Shown: positions 53,949 to 63,110, counted from the first letter of the stretch. The stretch is DNA of 64,000 bases from Deltaproteobacteria bacterium UBA6601 (GCA_002433485.1 DJIF01000054.1:4656-68655), one strand, 5' to 3'. Notes: generated from the letters alone by a model not told the origin. Translations and numbers: made by a program.

Positions 53949-55262
53949 CTACTCTCCTGAGTCCGGTGAACTAAGCGGGGCGGATCCCGGCCAGCGAGGC
54001 GGGACCGGCTCAAACAGCTGGTACGGGAAGCCGCAGCAAAGGGATGGACCCAGATGGGGCCAGCTGCTTGGGTCCTGAGGCATTGGCCCCATGGCAAGGC
54101 CACCGGCCTGACGCTCCACCCGCGCGGCTTCAATCATCCGATCCACTCGAACAGAAGCCTCCTGCCAGCGGCAGCTCTGCCACAGGCTGTGGAACGCGAA
54201 CAGCAGCAACAGCAAGCCGACCAGCAGGTAAGTGCGCCGCATTCCAACGACATGGCCTGGCGCGCGTCCCAGGCGCTGCTCCATGACCGCTGCCCAACAG
54301 TAAGAAGCGCCAACACTGGGCAGCAACAGATACCACTGGCCGCCATCATTGGGCAGAACATGGAGCACCGGCAGCACGGCCAGAAACGTCAGGCCAAGGC
54401 CCAAAGCCCAGAGCCTGGCGATCACCCGCCAGCCCAGCAACAGAAAGGGAAGGACAAAGGCCACGGCAACCAACAGCCCCAGCTGATCGCCTGGCCGACT
54501 CAAGGCCCCCAGGGGCTGATACAGCGGCGCAAAGAGTTGAACAATGTAGAGCGGCAGCCACAACAGGCCAGCCAGCAGCCCATCCAGGGAGGGCCAATAA
54601 GAAGCGGCAACCTCGGCCCTCATCACGGTAAGAGCAAACAGAGGCGCAAGCAGCAGAGCGGCCAGCAGAGCGGCCAGCCAGCGCTGGTTGACCGAACGAG
54701 GCGACAGCCAGGCCGACCAAAGCAACATGGGCAACACCGCGATCCCAGTCTCTTTGAAGAGCACCGCGATCCCGGCCAACAGTGCTGAGAGAACCGATCT
54801 ACCGCGTCCCTGAGCCAGGAGGGATGCGGTCACCGCAAGTCCCATAAGCAGATCTGCTCGGGCCGCTACCCACCCGGCACTGGCAACATGTACACCGTGG
54901 ACGGCAAAAAACGCGGTGCCGAGCTGGGCAGCCGGCCACGAGAAACTTTGCTGCATCCAGCTTCGTGCCACAAAGACAAGAATCAGGTACAGGCCCAGAT
55001 TGATGGCATGGGAGATATAAGGTGGAGACCCCGCATCCAGCCAGAACGCATAGGTCGATAGCGGCCGAAAACTTCCGCTACCGCCGATAGGAAGCTGAAA
55101 TGGCGCCCATGGGTCAAGGGCGACAAACTTCCGCGCCTCATAAAACAGCACCCGCTCGTCCGCCAACAGGGGTGCTCCCAACAAGGGAACAAGGGGCAGA
55201 ACCGCCATTGCAGCAATGAGCAGATGGGTGAATTGTAGCTGTCGCGGACCGGGCTGATACAA
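53949..55262 (-). CDS. GT-C-type membrane glycosyltransferase, TMTC-like
   Basis: 437 aa with about ten transmembrane segments. Signatures of the TMTC/DUF1736-type GT-C family are visible: FRPLSTYAFWLDAG...YISHAINLGLYLIL, FFAVHGVHVASAGWVAARADLLMGLA, IAVLFKETGIAVLPMLL and LAVLPVLHVLPNDGGQWYLLLPSVGA. TMTC relatives carry C-terminal TPRs, which are missing here. Such enzymes transfer a sugar from a lipid-linked donor to a periplasmic acceptor. The frame extends to 55460, through the divergent gene; I chose TTG 55262, which has GGGAG five bases upstream and gives the first helix right after the start. Confidence 0.78.
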   Translation of the reverse strand: MYQPGPRQLQFTHLLIAAMAVLPLVPLLGAPLLADERVLFYEARKFVALDPWAPFQLPIGGSGSFRPLSTYAFWLDAGSPPYISHAINLGLYLILVFVARSWMQQSFSWPAAQLGTAFFAVHGVHVASAGWVAARADLLMGLAVTASLLAQGRGRSVLSALLAGIAVLFKETGIAVLPMLLWSAWLSPRSVNQRWLAALLAALLLAPLFALTVMRAEVAASYWPSLDGLLAGLLWLPLYIVQLFAPLYQPLGALSRPGDQLGLLVAVAFVLPFLLLGWRVIARLWALGLGLTFLAVLPVLHVLPNDGGQWYLLLPSVGASYCWAAVMEQRLGRAPGHVVGMRRTYLLVGLLLLLFAFHSLWQSCRWQEASVRVDRMIEAARVERQAGGLAMGPMPQDPSSWPHLGPSLCCGFPYQLFEPVPPRWPGSAPLSSPDSGE

Positions 55263-55350
55263 AATTGCTCCCACCGGGCTGAAATGCTGGCCTCGGTAGG
55301 TACAATACTCCGCCTCAGCGCAGGCCCCAGTACAGCTTCCCGGAGTTCCC

Positions 55351-56133
55351 ATGGCCACCGTGCCCCGCGTATGCGACACCTTAGAAATAGAGCGAATTGC
55401 CAACGAGCCGGCCGAATACGCGATCCGTAACCGCCAAGGTGAGGAGCTGGGCAAGGTCACCGAAGAGGGCTATTACCTGCTCCTTCAGTTAGATGGAATT
55501 TCGACCCTTAATGCCATCCGCGAGCGGCTCAAAGAGCGTTTCGGCAAGAGTTCCTCAGCAGCCGACCTTGAGTCCTGGTTCGCTGAGCTCGGGCAGGCGG
55601 GAGTGCTGAACACCAACGAGCGCGCCTTACGCATCCTCACCTACCTCAGAGAACAGGGCATCAGCTATCGGGGTAGCAGCGCCGACCGGCGCGGCTCGAA
55701 AGATACTCCCCTTACGGATCGACGCGAAGAAGGCCGCCGGGACCAAGCCTCGGCCGCGGCAGCTTGGTTTGACTACGGAATCTTCCTGCTGAACGATGGC
55801 ATGCTGGAGCAAGGCGTGGACGTCTTCGAGCGGCTGAGCCAGAGCCAGCAGGGCGACGTTCGAATCCACGAGATCATCTCCCACCTTCGCTTCTTGACCA
55901 AGAGCGAAGATGTGCCTGATCTCTCCGAAGATCGACGCGATGTCTCCTGGGAAGCCTTTGACGCTGCCCTGCGAGAGATGCTCGATCAGGGCGCCTGCCC
56001 ACGCTGCGATCTTCCCATTGAGATTGAACTCGGCGCCACCAATCGCTGTCACTACTGTGGCGCCTCCTTCAGCAGCTACGTGCTGGGTCGCGCAGGCCAA
56101 GACCGGCGCCAGGGCAAACCCGCAGCTGACTGA
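55351..56133 (+). CDS. PqqD-like N-terminal domain plus C-terminal zinc ribbon protein
   Basis: 260 aa, soluble. Residues about 15-95 look like a PqqD-type winged-helix (EYAIRNRQGEELGKVTEEGY, LDGISTLNAIRERLKERFG), used elsewhere to bind peptides. A central charged linker (about 110-130) precedes a helical part (about 135-200), and the C-terminus has a zinc ribbon (CPRCDLPIEIE...CHYCGASF). GGAG five bases before ATG supports the start, and a -10 TACAAT lies at 55301-55306. It is divergent from the GT-C gene and followed by the pyrophosphorylase gene 7 bp later. Role unknown. Confidence 0.68.
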   Translation: MATVPRVCDTLEIERIANEPAEYAIRNRQGEELGKVTEEGYYLLLQLDGISTLNAIRERLKERFGKSSSAADLESWFAELGQAGVLNTNERALRILTYLREQGISYRGSSADRRGSKDTPLTDRREEGRRDQASAAAAWFDYGIFLLNDGMLEQGVDVFERLSQSQQGDVRIHEIISHLRFLTKSEDVPDLSEDRRDVSWEAFDAALREMLDQGACPRCDLPIEIELGATNRCHYCGASFSSYVLGRAGQDRRQGKPAAD

Positions 56134-56140
56134 GCCATCG

Positions 56141-57226
56141 GTGGAACTGACCCCAGCTGAGCTGAAGAACCTCAAGAGCCTCCACTTTCAGCACCGCGAG
56201 TTCGAAGAGCTGCAGGCCGGACTCAAACTCAAAAACCTGCCTGACAACCAGCTCGACGAGCAGCCTCTTCCGCCGCCTGAAGGCAGCATACTTGCAGTTC
56301 CGGAGGGCGCTGAGGAGGGAAGCTTGCGGCGGCATGGCCAGGCGGCCATAGACGCCGGCCAGGCCGCTCTGGTGCTGCTCAATGGCGGCATGGCGACCCG
56401 CTTTGGTGGACGGGTCAAGGGCGTGGTAGACGCGCTCCCCGGACGTTCCTTTCTCGCCCTCCAACTCGCCCGCCTGGCAACCACCGGCTGCCCGCTGGTG
56501 CTGATGAACTCCCAGGCCACAGACTCCGTGACCCGCTCTCATCTTGAAGAAAATCGCTTCTTCGGTATGGACCCCACCGCGGTCATCAGCTTTCAACAGA
56601 GCGCTGCACCGAGGCTGACCCCCGCAGGTGATCTCTATCGAGATCAACAGGGCGCGCTGTCCCTCTACGGACCCGGCCATGGCGACCTGCTGCCCTCGCT
56701 ACGTCGCAGCGGGGCCCTGGCGAGTCTGCAGCGCCGCGGCGTTAAATTTCTCTTAGTAGCCAACGTCGACAACCTGGGCGCAGAACTCTCGGCGCCATTG
56801 CTGGGTCTATTCCAAAAGACAGGTTCACAGATGATGGCTGAAGTGTGCAGCAAGGCGCCAGGAGAAGTTGGTGGGTCACCGGCCATGGTGGCAGGGAAAG
56901 TGCGCATCGTTGAAGGCTTTGCCTTTCCCCCGACCTTCGATCAGGACAGCCTGCCGGTATTCAACACCAACACCCTGTGGTTCCGCTGCGACGCACTCGA
57001 AGAAGCCCTTCCTTTGCGCTGGTACCAGGTCCACAAGCGGGTCAACGGCGAACAAGTCGTCCAGTTCGAGCGGCTGGTTGGTCAGGCCAGCTGGTTTCTC
57101 GACTCCAGCTACGTCAAGGTGCCGCGCCGCCGCTTCTGTCCGATCAAGAGCCCAGAAGACCTCAGCGCAGCTCAGACCCAGCTCCGTGCCCTATTCGATG
57201 GCTCCAAGACGCAAGAGAGCGGCTAG
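56141..57226 (+). CDS. UTP-sugar-1-phosphate uridylyltransferase, UDPGP family
   Basis: 361 aa nucleotidyltransferase making a UDP-sugar from UTP and sugar-1-phosphate. The nucleotide loop is LVLLNGGMATRFGGRVKGVVD, with PLVLMNSQATDSVT, LYGPGHGDLLPSL, FLLVANVDNLGA and the substrate-side FNTNTLWF. These are features of the eukaryote-like UDPGP/AGX family rather than GalU. The frame opens upstream inside the preceding gene; the GTG at 56141 is the first start after that gene ends, with no strong Shine-Dalgarno sequence. It probably feeds envelope glycan synthesis, perhaps through the adjacent glycosyltransferase (inference). Confidence 0.85.
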   Translation: MELTPAELKNLKSLHFQHREFEELQAGLKLKNLPDNQLDEQPLPPPEGSILAVPEGAEEGSLRRHGQAAIDAGQAALVLLNGGMATRFGGRVKGVVDALPGRSFLALQLARLATTGCPLVLMNSQATDSVTRSHLEENRFFGMDPTAVISFQQSAAPRLTPAGDLYRDQQGALSLYGPGHGDLLPSLRRSGALASLQRRGVKFLLVANVDNLGAELSAPLLGLFQKTGSQMMAEVCSKAPGEVGGSPAMVAGKVRIVEGFAFPPTFDQDSLPVFNTNTLWFRCDALEEALPLRWYQVHKRVNGEQVVQFERLVGQASWFLDSSYVKVPRRRFCPIKSPEDLSAAQTQLRALFDGSKTQESG

Positions 57227-57245
57227 CCACCCTGGCTCGCGACGG

Positions 57246-57962
57246 CTAGAAGCCCAAGCCAAACTCCAAGGGGAAGTCACGAGCAGGAATGCAATAGCTG
57301 GCCTTGGAGGCACCCCGCAAGGGCTCGCCTTGCGGCTCTGCAAAGTGCAGACTCAGCTCAGTCTCGACGGTTGAGTCCTCTGCATAGCTCTTAAGCTGAA
57401 CGTCTCCAGCAAGAGCAGGGTAGATAGTAGCTTGATAGTTGCTGCTGCCCGAGAACTCCTCGGCGCAGGCGTCAAAGTCGGCAGCTGGATAGTAGAGAAC
57501 ATCAGCGTCAAAGTTAGGGCCCGCTGCCAGGTCCAGGGTCGCCTCATCGTGAAAGGCGTAGCTGGTCTCAAGCCCGATGTCTTCAGGTCGAGGGAGAGCC
57601 TTCATGCGAATCTGTGCATGCCAGAAGGGCTCTTCGCCCAGGTAAGAGGACATGAGCGTCTCCCAGGCGTTGCAGTAATCAGCGGGGGCCAGTCCGTCCT
57701 GCTGCTGCTGACGCAGCGCAGCCAGCTCGGAGAGTAGCGCTGGAAGTCGCTCGCACGGCTCGCTCAGAGGAGTCAACCAGAGCTGCAGATCATGAAAGGG
57801 GACGGCAGTCCCAGGATCGGTGCCACGCAGCTCAAAATACACCGCCTCCTCAAAGGCCAGTTCCTCCCCACCAAGACTGCCACCCAGGCCAAATGGAAGG
57901 CAGCCACTGACCAGCGCCAGAGCGAAGACGAGCAGCGTGCTTAGCAAAATCTGCGAACCCAT
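57246..57962 (-). CDS. Lipoprotein of unknown function
   Basis: 238 aa. Signal sequence with lipobox (LALVSGC, Cys19), then LPFGLGGSLGGEELAFEEAVYFELRG. The mature domain is mostly beta with several Cys (four or more) and no recognised family; it includes ADYCNAWETLM and SYCIPARDFPLEFGLGF. The frame runs to 58211, but the ATG at 57962 begins the signal peptide. A CATACT -10-like hexamer lies 7 bases before it, again compatible with leaderless translation. It converges on the pyrophosphorylase gene, 19 bp away. Confidence 0.65.
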   Translation of the reverse strand: MGSQILLSTLLVFALALVSGCLPFGLGGSLGGEELAFEEAVYFELRGTDPGTAVPFHDLQLWLTPLSEPCERLPALLSELAALRQQQQDGLAPADYCNAWETLMSSYLGEEPFWHAQIRMKALPRPEDIGLETSYAFHDEATLDLAAGPNFDADVLYYPAADFDACAEEFSGSSNYQATIYPALAGDVQLKSYAEDSTVETELSLHFAEPQGEPLRGASKASYCIPARDFPLEFGLGF

Positions 57963-58032
57963 ACCGCTCAGTATGCCCCATCCCAGCCGACTCCAGCCCA
58001 ACTCAGACAACGGCCCGAGGCGCTGAAGCCGA

Positions 58033-58758
58033 TCACTCCACAAGTTGCTCCATGAGTCCCTGCTGCTCGATGAACTGCCAGGTCGACCAATGTCGGACGT
58101 CTGCCCGGCCCCCAAACTCCAACCAGAACGTACACAGATCGTCGCCGTCATCAACATCCAGAAAAGCCGGCAGCTCAACCACCTCACGACCCTGCTGGGC
58201 AGCAGCGGCAACGGTCTCTGAGAACACCGAACCGGTGCTCATCACCCGCGGGAACAGAGAGTCCGCCCGGCGGTCCAGTCCAACCAGATAGTAACCACCA
58301 TCGAGATCCGGACCCAGTATCACGCTGCCCGGCTGCTGAGTCAGGGCGGCAAAGGCCTGCTCGACAAAAGAGTGAGGCAGGTGCGGCGAGTCCGAGTTGC
58401 GCATCACGACCCGGGCATAGCCCAACTCAAACAGTTGGACGAAGACCGCATCCATACGCTCATTAAGATTCTCCCCCTGCTGCTGCAGATACCTGGCGTC
58501 CGCAGGAAAATAGCTGCTCAGCTCACCCGGCTGATCAACCTCTCCACACCAGGCGATCCAGAGATCCACGGGCGCATCCCACTGACTCAGCTCGCGACCA
58601 ATATCGCGCAAAAAGGCCCGATACAGACCCACTGCCTGTTCTTCCTGTAGAGGCGGGCAAAGTCTGGTCTTGCAACGTCCAGCAACAGGAACCCGCACCA
58701 TTACAACAAGGGCCTGAGGATAGCGCGGGCTGTGGAGTTCGGAACTGTGCTGGGACAT
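58033..58758 (-). CDS. DUF2064 transferase (CofC-like, rSAM/selenodomain-associated type 1)
   Basis: 241 aa GT-A-like fold. Signatures: VVMVRVPVAGRCKTRL (nucleotide loop), RNSDSPHLP, LGPDLDGGYYLVGL and LDVDDGDDL, all diagnostic of the DUF2064/TIGR04282 family. These proteins resemble the CofC guanylyltransferase and occur next to glycosyltransferases and radical SAM genes; their substrate is not settled. The frame opens at TTG 58773, but this overlaps the -10 TATAAT of its promoter, so ATG 58758 is the start. It is 70 bp upstream of the lipoprotein gene. Confidence 0.82.
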   Translation of the reverse strand: MSQHSSELHSPRYPQALVVMVRVPVAGRCKTRLCPPLQEEQAVGLYRAFLRDIGRELSQWDAPVDLWIAWCGEVDQPGELSSYFPADARYLQQQGENLNERMDAVFVQLFELGYARVVMRNSDSPHLPHSFVEQAFAALTQQPGSVILGPDLDGGYYLVGLDRRADSLFPRVMSTGSVFSETVAAAAQQGREVVELPAFLDVDDGDDLCTFWLEFGGRADVRHWSTWQFIEQQGLMEQLVE

Positions 58759-58772
58759 CGAGGCAGACTGCA

Positions 58773-58802
58773 ATTATACCCCTTCGCGATCGGTAATTTT
58801 AA
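58773..58802 (-). promoter_or_regulatory. Promoter of the DUF2064 gene with perfect -10
   Basis: Minus strand -35 TTAAAA (58802-58797), 18-bp spacer, -10 TATAAT (58778-58773). ATG 58758 is 14 bases beyond, so the leader would be about 7 bases without a Shine-Dalgarno sequence. The spacer contains CGATCG, flanked by TTCGC/GCGAA inverted arms. The rest of the gap to 59058 shows no further recognisable feature. Confidence 0.6.
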
Positions 58803-59058
58803 GCGAATTGTTGCAGTCCAGGCAGTGGTAAAGGGTTGGGCCAAGGATCTCGAAATCGACTCTCTTGCCGTACAAAGCATGGAAGCGATGAACACGGCCT
58901 GGGCCAGGAGACGCTGCACAGACTGCTACAACGGAAGCTATCTCTCCGCTGAATCTTGCCCATGGAGAGCGACCCGGTGGCGCAGCAGAGCCGAGCTGCA
59001 ACCGGCCCGATATTTGCTCCGTCTGGACAGGCTCCGCGTCAGCACACAGAGAAAGCTC

Positions 59059-59073
59059 ATAAGCAGGGCTTAT
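59059..59073 (-). terminator. Hairpin at the end of the PPC lipoprotein gene
   Basis: ATAAGC and GCTTAT form a perfect 6-bp stem with a 3-nt loop; the stop TAA (59072-59070) of the minus-strand gene lies in the 5' arm. No T-tract. Confidence 0.5.
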
Positions 59074-61487
59074 TGGAGGGCCAGGGTCAGCTGATATTCC
59101 CACAACAAGGGGTCGAGCGGCGGGCTGTACATGTCAACGACCAGATAATAGCGACCCGCCTGAGGCGGGCTCCAGCCCTCGATATACTCCGCCTCACCTG
59201 CCACCGTAGCGTCCACAGCGGCGCCCTCAATACAGCTCTCGGGAGCCTGGCAGTCGGCAAGAATGTAGAGCTGCAGGTCCTCATCACTGAGGGCGCTTAC
59301 ATCAAGACGCCCGCCGGCTGCCATGTCCAAGGGGATGAACAACTCCGGACCAGTAGAGTCCCAGTCTAAACACGGAACGGAGTCGACCCGCGAGCGAGTC
59401 TGAACTCCATAGCCAAGCGCGCTGTTGGAGGAACTTGATGGCGCCAAGACTGCCTCTGCACAACTGTCGTAGGAGGGCCAACCGCTCACATGGAGCACCT
59501 GCGGAAACTCCAATACCTGGGCAGAGACGCCGCTTACCGACAAATCACGCGGTCCCGGTGTCGCCTGAGAGGAGGCGCTGGCCTCGACCAACAGTTGTTC
59601 AGGACTCACCCCTGCGGTCACGGCGGCAACACTAAGACCCGCCCCAAAGCTAAGATCTCCTGGGGCAGGCAGCCCCCCCCAACCAGACTCCCGCGACAGT
59701 ACAAAACTGCGAGTCTGCCCCGGCACAATCCAGCCTGGGCGAAGGGCGGGAGTACTGATCTCAAGTTCTAACTCAAACGGACCGCCACTAGCGGTGGCTG
59801 TAGCGCCAACACCCACATAACTGTCGACCACTAGATAGTAGGTTCCCGATGTATCCGCGATGAAGGTCAGCACCTCCGGCTCGCCGCTGAGCCCCGCATC
59901 AGCACAGCCCACGGCAGAGGCGGGCAGCCCGCACGCACTCAGCAGTGCGAGGGCGCCATCGGCAAGCCCTGCCTGCTGCAGGGTTGCCACCATCATCTGC
60001 CCTTCCTGCAGATCGAGCCGATAAACGGAGTCTCGACCGTTCAGAGACCAGGGAAGACAGGAATAACCCGAAGCGTGGGTGTTACTGAGCGAGGCAGTAG
60101 TCGAGCTGTAGCTTCCAGCTGATAGCGGTGCAATGGCATCCGCAGCCAGACAGTCGTTAGATGGCAAGAGGTCGAGGACAGTAAAGGCATCAGGCCAATC
60201 TACGGTCCCACCAGGACCGGTAATTCTGATGTGTCTGGGCCCGGGCGCAGCAACTGAGCTGATCTGCAGCTGCAGACTGGCACTCGACGGATCACTGCGC
60301 TCCGGCACCAGAGCCAGCACCGTTACCCCTGCAGCACTCAAGGTTCCAGTGCCATCAAGCTGCCCGACCTCAACGGTCACCCCATCGAAGCTCCCCGAAT
60401 ACCAGTTAATGACCGCGCCGAAAGTCTGACCAGGCTCACCATAGGCCGGAGCAAGCACCAGATCCGGCAGGAGTTCGACTTGTAGTCGGCGCTCCTGCCG
60501 GGCACGCAAATCGATATCTCCTTGGGGATGACCTAGCCTGCTGGTCAGGGTTCTGGCCACCACCAACTCTGCAGGGCCTGGGCCGAACTCGGCCTCAAGC
60601 ACAGCTGACGGGATGCTATGGGTCCCCTGGTCCGCCACGGAGGCCACATAAGCAAGCCTTGAATCCCGCCACAGCAATACGCTCACAGCAGCACCATCAT
60701 CCTGTGGCAGCCAATTGACCTGCAGGTCCTGGCTCACTGGCAGGGCCGCTACCACCCCGCTGATTGGCTGCTCGACGACCACCTCAGCGGGCAGCGTGAC
60801 CCCTCCCTCGATAAGCAAGCCCACCACATCCTCGCCGCCAGAATTCTGCCAGTCGAGCCGGGCTCCGGGCTCCCAGCCAGCAGCCCCAGGGCTGAAGGGA
60901 TCGTCCACCTGGTAGGCCAGCACATCGTCGAGCTCCAGCCGAGTGCTAAGAAAACTACCCAAGCCAATGCGAGGACCTCCGTCCCACCACAGTTGCTCCT
61001 CGGGTGACCATGGAAAGTACTCGTAAACATCCACCACCACCGAACCACCAAGAGGAGGGAGTGGGTAACTGCCCAGCTCAGGGAGCCAGTAAACGGCATC
61101 GGCCGAGAAGTTGAAGCTGCCAAGGTAGGCCGTTGGGCTGAACGTCTCCGTCTCCAGCGCAGCAAAACTGCCCAGGGCCCCTGAGAAATCCACGTAGGAA
61201 TCGCTCTCGCTACGCACAACGTTGGTGAGGTTGAAGACACCGAGAAGCTCAGCAAGCGGCGGGACCACCGGGCTGCTGTCATCGTCATCGCTCACTGCAG
61301 AGTCATCGTCGTCACCTGGAGCCAGGCGACAAGCGGACCAACTGAGGGTCAACGACAAGAGCACCAGGCACCTGACGGACCGACTCGCAATCCCTGGCAG
61401 CAAGCGCGACCTCCCTTTTGACCCGTCGCGGCCAGTCCTTTGAGCCATCGACTCCGCGAGCCCCGAGGAGCCTGCTAGATTCCCCAT
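59070..61487 (-). CDS. Large lipoprotein with Asp-rich tether and PPC domains
   Basis: 805 aa. A long basic N-terminus, a hydrophobic segment and a lipobox (LTLSWSAC, about Cys53) are followed by GDDDDSAVSDDDDSS, an acidic tether like the one in the 44096 protein. The mature chain is beta-rich, with at least two PPC-type domains (SNDCLAADAIAPLSAGSY...YYLVVDSYVG, and YDSCAEAVLAPSS...YYLVVDMYS) and repeats of the type PGPRHIRITGPGG and PGPRDLSVSG. This suggests a surface-exposed binding protein. AAGGG six bases before the ATG and a -10 TATACT (61511-61506) support the start; ATG 61448 is an alternative. Divergent from the 61518 gene. Confidence 0.78.
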   Translation of the reverse strand: MGNLAGSSGLAESMAQRTGRDGSKGRSRLLPGIASRSVRCLVLLSLTLSWSACRLAPGDDDDSAVSDDDDSSPVVPPLAELLGVFNLTNVVRSESDSYVDFSGALGSFAALETETFSPTAYLGSFNFSADAVYWLPELGSYPLPPLGGSVVVDVYEYFPWSPEEQLWWDGGPRIGLGSFLSTRLELDDVLAYQVDDPFSPGAAGWEPGARLDWQNSGGEDVVGLLIEGGVTLPAEVVVEQPISGVVAALPVSQDLQVNWLPQDDGAAVSVLLWRDSRLAYVASVADQGTHSIPSAVLEAEFGPGPAELVVARTLTSRLGHPQGDIDLRARQERRLQVELLPDLVLAPAYGEPGQTFGAVINWYSGSFDGVTVEVGQLDGTGTLSAAGVTVLALVPERSDPSSASLQLQISSVAAPGPRHIRITGPGGTVDWPDAFTVLDLLPSNDCLAADAIAPLSAGSYSSTTASLSNTHASGYSCLPWSLNGRDSVYRLDLQEGQMMVATLQQAGLADGALALLSACGLPASAVGCADAGLSGEPEVLTFIADTSGTYYLVVDSYVGVGATATASGGPFELELEISTPALRPGWIVPGQTRSFVLSRESGWGGLPAPGDLSFGAGLSVAAVTAGVSPEQLLVEASASSQATPGPRDLSVSGVSAQVLEFPQVLHVSGWPSYDSCAEAVLAPSSSSNSALGYGVQTRSRVDSVPCLDWDSTGPELFIPLDMAAGGRLDVSALSDEDLQLYILADCQAPESCIEGAAVDATVAGEAEYIEGWSPPQAGRYYLVVDMYSPPLDPLLWEYQLTLALQ

Positions 61488-61517
61488 CGTCGACCCTTTG
61501 GAGCGAGTATAGAGATT

Positions 61518-63110
61518 GTGATCTGGTCCTGCCCGAAACTTACCCCTCGCAGACTGCTGAAGAGAACCTGCCTACTACTGTTCGCAGCTTTCTTGTTGAG
61601 TTCCTGTCTTTCGGCCGAGCAGCGCATGGTCCTCAAGGTCGAGGCGCTGATGGAGCAGGGCCGCTACGACGGAGCGCTGAGCTACTTGGAGCGCTACCTG
61701 GGCCGCTACGGCCGCAGTCTCGCCGGCTGGCGATATCGGGTGTTGATTCGGCTGGAACAACAGCAACGGGCCGCCGCAGCCGCTGAATATGCCGCACTCA
61801 ATGAGCGCGTCGGCGGTCATCAGCCCGAGATCCTGAGGGAAGTGGTGCTGGGCGCTGGGGGGCGCTGGCTGTTGTCCGACTATAGGGTTCTGGCACGATG
61901 TAGCGCTGGACGGCTGGCCGAGGTCAGCCTGTTCGAACAGCTTATGAGCCCACAGTTGCTGGGTAGGGGCTCCATGTCCAAGGTGGCGGTGCCAGAAAAT
62001 GAACTTGCAGCCATCATTGACTCCCTGCCGGGCGCGCTACCGACCGCAGCGACCTGGCCACTACTAGAGGAGCGCGCCAGCGCAGCCAGCGATAAACTTA
62101 AAGCCCACCTGATCACCGCGGCTGCCCGTCACCTGGCGGCTGGTCTCCCCACTGAGGCCGACCAGGAACTGGCGAAGGACTGGCTGCTTAAGGGAGCCGC
62201 CGCTAACGACGAGCCGCTCAGAGCGGCTGCGACCCTAGCCTGGCCGCTGCTGCATAAAGACCAGCGGACAGTGCAACTGGGCACGAAGATGGTGGATGGC
62301 TTGCTCAGCGCTGGGGACCCGCTCAGAGCCAGCGCAGTGTTCCTCATGACGCCAATCCGAGCCAACGAGCCGGAGCAGGCAGCGCAACTACGCCGCTGGT
62401 CAGCAAAAAGCCCCGGCGCGCTGGCCGGCTTCGCCCTGGCCGCGCTCGAACGCGAGACCCCAAGCCGCGCGCAAGCTGCCCGACTGAAGCGCCTCGCAAG
62501 CTCCACCGATGCAGGCTCAAAGCTCGCCGCAGCGACCGCTCCAGGAGGAACTCCTGCCGCAGTCTGGCAACAACTAAACGTTGAGCAGCGCAGGGCCTGG
62601 AGCGCGGTTATGGTCCTCAGCCCGGTACCCAAGCACAGTACCTGGGTTGAGCTGATCCTGAGCGACAGTGATGCCCTGGTCGTGCGCAACGGCGCTGCAG
62701 CCCTTGCCCTGCTGGACACCCAGGGCCAGGATTCTGAGCTGGTCGATGCCCTGCGCCAGGCGCTGTCGAGCCGCGACCCGTCCAGCCGCGGTGCGGCAGC
62801 AGCGGCCATCGTTGCTACAGGACAGCACGCATTAGCCAGAGAGCTTGAACAACTAGCCCAGCAGGGCGATGACCGCAGTCTGCTCGCCGCCCTCGATGCA
62901 GTGATCCTCAGTGGCTCAAGCGGCTGGGAAAAACTGAGCGAAGTCGCCCTTGAATCGGCGACCCCGCTGGTTCGGGAGCGCGCTATTGACGCCATCTCTG
63001 CGAGTTGTAACGAGGGGCAGCTGGCCCTGCTTGAGCAACTCCTCGAAGATCAAGACCCTCACGTTGCGATCCGAGCTGCGACCGCCCTCTACCTGCAAGT
63101 CGGCAGGTAG
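61518..63110 (+). CDS. HEAT-repeat-like lipoprotein
   Basis: 530 aa from GTG. Signal sequence with lipobox (LLFAAFLLSSC, Cys30). An N-terminal TPR-like pair (VEALMEQGRYDGALSYLERYLGRYGRSLAGW) is followed by an Ala/Leu-rich all-helical chain that ends in HEAT-like units (SSRDPSSRGAAAAAIVATGQ, LESATPLVRERAIDAISAS, LEDQDPHVAIRAATALYLQ). Helical repeat lipoproteins usually act as protein-docking scaffolds. The partner is unknown. It shares a short divergent promoter region with the PPC lipoprotein gene and is followed by the FHA gene after 95 bp. Confidence 0.72.
   Translation: MIWSCPKLTPRRLLKRTCLLLFAAFLLSSCLSAEQRMVLKVEALMEQGRYDGALSYLERYLGRYGRSLAGWRYRVLIRLEQQQRAAAAAEYAALNERVGGHQPEILREVVLGAGGRWLLSDYRVLARCSAGRLAEVSLFEQLMSPQLLGRGSMSKVAVPENELAAIIDSLPGALPTAATWPLLEERASAASDKLKAHLITAAARHLAAGLPTEADQELAKDWLLKGAAANDEPLRAAATLAWPLLHKDQRTVQLGTKMVDGLLSAGDPLRASAVFLMTPIRANEPEQAAQLRRWSAKSPGALAGFALAALERETPSRAQAARLKRLASSTDAGSKLAAATAPGGTPAAVWQQLNVEQRRAWSAVMVLSPVPKHSTWVELILSDSDALVVRNGAAALALLDTQGQDSELVDALRQALSSRDPSSRGAAAAAIVATGQHALARELEQLAQQGDDRSLLAALDAVILSGSSGWEKLSEVALESATPLVRERAIDAISASCNEGQLALLEQLLEDQDPHVAIRAATALYLQVGR

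Noticed and set aside
58774..59103. 109-codon minus-strand frame with a CLDC motif, and an overlapping 120-codon plus-strand frame
   Set aside because: The minus frame starts in the end of the PPC lipoprotein gene and ends in the -10 TATAAT of the DUF2064 promoter; no family, no ribosome site. More likely an intergenic region.
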